NCBI GenBank assembly: GCA_937911045.1
Contig: CALEPX010000013.1
Coordinates: 20,494 to 84,493, forward strand
Origin: an uncultured Fretibacterium sp.
GTDB lineage: Bacteria > Synergistota > Synergistia > Synergistales > Aminobacteriaceae
Length of the DNA: 64,000 nucleotides
Reading direction: 5' to 3'
Positions 62,388 through 64,000 of the stretch are shown piece after piece. Position numbers and translations under genes: made by a program. Within the stretch, counting starts at the first letter, position 1. The number at the start of each line of letters is the position of its first letter. Under the pieces are notes generated by a model. It was not told the DNA's origin. It did not search any database and was given only the letters and a program-made list of their open reading frames with translations.

Positions 62388-63987
62388 ATGATGAAAGAAT
62401 TGATGTTGGGCAACAAGGCCGTGGCACGCGGCCTGTACGAAGCGGGCGTCTGCTTCGTCTCAAGCTATCCGGGTACGCCGAGTACCGAGATCACGGAGGA
62501 AGCCGTGCGCTATGATGATATCTACTGCGAATGGGCTCCGAACGAGAAGGTCGCGATGGAATCCGCCTTTGGTGCGTCCCTTGCGGGGAAACGCGCATTC
62601 TGTGCCCAGAAACATGTGGGGCTGAATGTCGCGGCGGACCCCCTCTTCACCATGTCCTATACGGGCGTGAACGCTGGCTTTGTCGTGGTCGTGGCCGACG
62701 ATGCGGGCTGCCATTCCTCCCAGAATGAGCAGGACAGCCGTCACTATGCGATTTCGGCGAAGGTGCCGATGCTGGAGCCTTCGGATTCCGCCGAGGCGCT
62801 GGCCTTCACCAAGCTGGCCTATGAGCTGTCGGAGAAATACGACACGCCGGTGCTGCTCAAGATGTGCACCCGCGTAGCGCATTCCCAGTCCATCGTGGAA
62901 CCCGGCGAACGCGAGGAGCACACGAAGCCCTATGAAAAGAATATCGCAAAATACGTGATGATGCCGGGCAACGCAAAGAAGCGCCATCCCATCGTGGAAG
63001 AACGCACCAGGGCGCTCACGGAATATGCGGAAACGGGGCCTTTGAACCGCATCGAGAAGGGCACAGGAGACGTGGGCATCATCACCTGCTCTACTTCCTA
63101 TCAATACGTCAAGGAAGTATTCGGCGATGAAGCCCACATCCTGAAGCTGGGCATGACAAACCCGCTGCCCGTGGAACTGATCCGGAACTTCGCCGCGCAG
63201 GTCAAGGAGCTTTATGTGGTCGAGGAGCTGGACAGCATCATCGAGGATCATGTGAAATCATTGGGCATCCAAGTGTCGGGAAGCAATCTCCTGCCGCGCA
63301 TCGATGAATTTTCGCAGAATTTGATCGCAAAGGCATTCGGCAGGGAAACAACCTCCGGCACTGCCCTGGAGGACACCATCCCGCCCCGCCCGCCGGTGAT
63401 GTGCGCAGGCTGCCCCCACCGCGGCATGTTCTATTCACTGAAAAAGAGGAATTGCACCGTACTGGGCGATATCGGCTGCTATACCCTTGGCGCAGTCGCA
63501 CCGCTGAACACCATCGAGCTTACGCTCTGCATGGGCGCATCCATCGGCGCAGCCCATGGCTTCAACAAGATGCTGGGCAAGGCAAGCGAGGGAAAGACCG
63601 TGGCGGTCATCGGCGATTCCACCTTCATGCACTCCGGCATGACAGGGCTTGCGAACGTGGCCTATAACCAATCCAATTCCACCATCGTCATTCTGGACAA
63701 TTCCATCACAGGCATGACAGGGCATCAGCAGAATCCCACCACAGGGCTGAATATCAAAGGGGAACCTGCGGGCAAGATCGATCTGGAGGCCCTGGTCAGA
63801 GCCATGGGCATAAGGCGCGTGCGGGTCGTGGATCCGTACGATCTGGAGGCGACAGAGGCCGCGGTCAGGGAAGAGCTTGCCGCGGATGCCCCGAGCGTCA
63901 TCATCGCGAGAAGGCCGTGCGCCCTGCTTAAATATGTTAAGCATAAGCCTGCACTGCACTGCGATCAGGATAAGTGTGTCGGCTGTA
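62388..63987 (+). CDS. iorA: Indolepyruvate ferredoxin oxidoreductase alpha subunit, 3'-truncated
   Basis: 533 codons of IorA are readable (the full protein is near 600). MMKELMLGNKAVARGLYEAG and SSYPGTPSTEITEE start the pyrimidine-binding domain, MCAGCPHRGMFYSL and GDIGCYTLGAVAPL the pyrophosphate domain, and GDSTFMHSGMTGL the TPP site. The C-terminal ferredoxin domain begins DKCVGCK and is then cut: the expected third Cys is replaced by adapter bases. The ATG at 62388 has GGAGAG upstream; the next ATG (62391) is also usable. IorAB oxidises arylpyruvates to aryl-acetyl-CoA. Part of the higher-GC fragment. Confidence 0.93.
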
Positions 63988-64000
63988 AGATCGGAAGAGC
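63988..64000 (+). other. Residual Illumina adapter sequence at the contig end
   Basis: The last 13 bases are AGATCGGAAGAGC, the common start of Illumina TruSeq adapters. They follow an in-frame iorA ferredoxin motif that stops making sense here. This marks the true end of assembled insert sequence at about 63987. Confidence 0.9.

Noticed and set aside
61056..64000. Horizontal transfer as the source of the high-GC end
   Set aside because: Both flanking genes are truncated in mid-domain, no integrase, repeat or attachment site is present, and the end carries an adapter; a chimera explains all of this.
1..64000. CRISPR arrays, rRNA genes, riboswitches, insertion sequences
   Set aside because: I looked for regularly spaced repeats, rRNA motifs, known riboswitch cores and transposase genes and found none that I could support.

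Overview
This window looks like 61 kb of one bacterial genome joined to about 3 kb of a different one. The left 61 kb is a moderate-GC, gene-dense, flagellated diderm that uses TTG and GTG starts very freely. A TamB-type envelope protein, Firmicutes-like gene orders (yebC-ruvCAB-queA, topA-trmFO), a class I DhnA-type aldolase and a flagellar operon with a MotE-like protein point, by inference only, to an uncultured anaerobe of the Synergistota. No 16S gene is present to settle this.

Layout. 1-4209 (minus): MBL-fold hydrolase, D-Tyr deacylase, ribokinase-like kinase, EF-G-like GTPase. 4274-10462 (plus): nadE, yebC, ruvC-ruvA-ruvB, a SpoIID/LytB protein and queA, tightly packed. 10514-13069: tRNA-Val(CAC), a large surface lipoprotein with a possible beta-barrel stem, and a frameshifted small gene. 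13070-21277: a TamB-like protein divergent from topA-trmFO-cobJ. 21265-34708 (minus): engB, aldolase, two related exported membrane proteins (one with a G10 tract, one with a 120-bp tandem repeat), HdeD-like protein, HAD phosphatase, nicotinamidase, ftsH, a 55-residue membrane protein, gmk, yicC, plsC, cmk, an HDOD protein, a pseudouridine synthase and PBP2. 34793-38951: AddB-like nuclease and dprA. 38959-49355: flagellar operon fliG-H-I-J, transglycosylase, motE-like, fliK, flgD, flgE and a small membrane protein. 49432-53348 (minus): a 1248-residue flagellin preceded by a 29-codon leader ORF and a sigma-28-type promoter. 53403-59822: NYN-nuclease-like protein, small membrane protein, nikR, gyrA, psd, pssA. 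60041-61084: the C-terminal part of glgB.

At about 61065-61084 glgB is cut inside its catalytic domain and runs head-on into a 5'-truncated acyl-CoA ligase of clearly higher GC, followed by iorA. The last 13 bases match the start of the Illumina TruSeq adapter, and iorA loses its iron-sulfur motif exactly there. The right-hand 3 kb is therefore best read as an assembly chimera, not as transferred DNA.

The most interesting biology is in motility. The giant flagellin is translationally coupled (ATGA overlap) to a leader ORF that has its own strong Shine-Dalgarno and a G8 tract, so slippage could switch coupling. The flagellin insert carries repeated domains and cysteines. The hook protein FlgE has Lys166 and Cys179 with the same 13-residue spacing as the lysinoalanine cross-link pair of spirochaete hooks. 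A second poly-G tract sits in the signal peptide of an exported protein.
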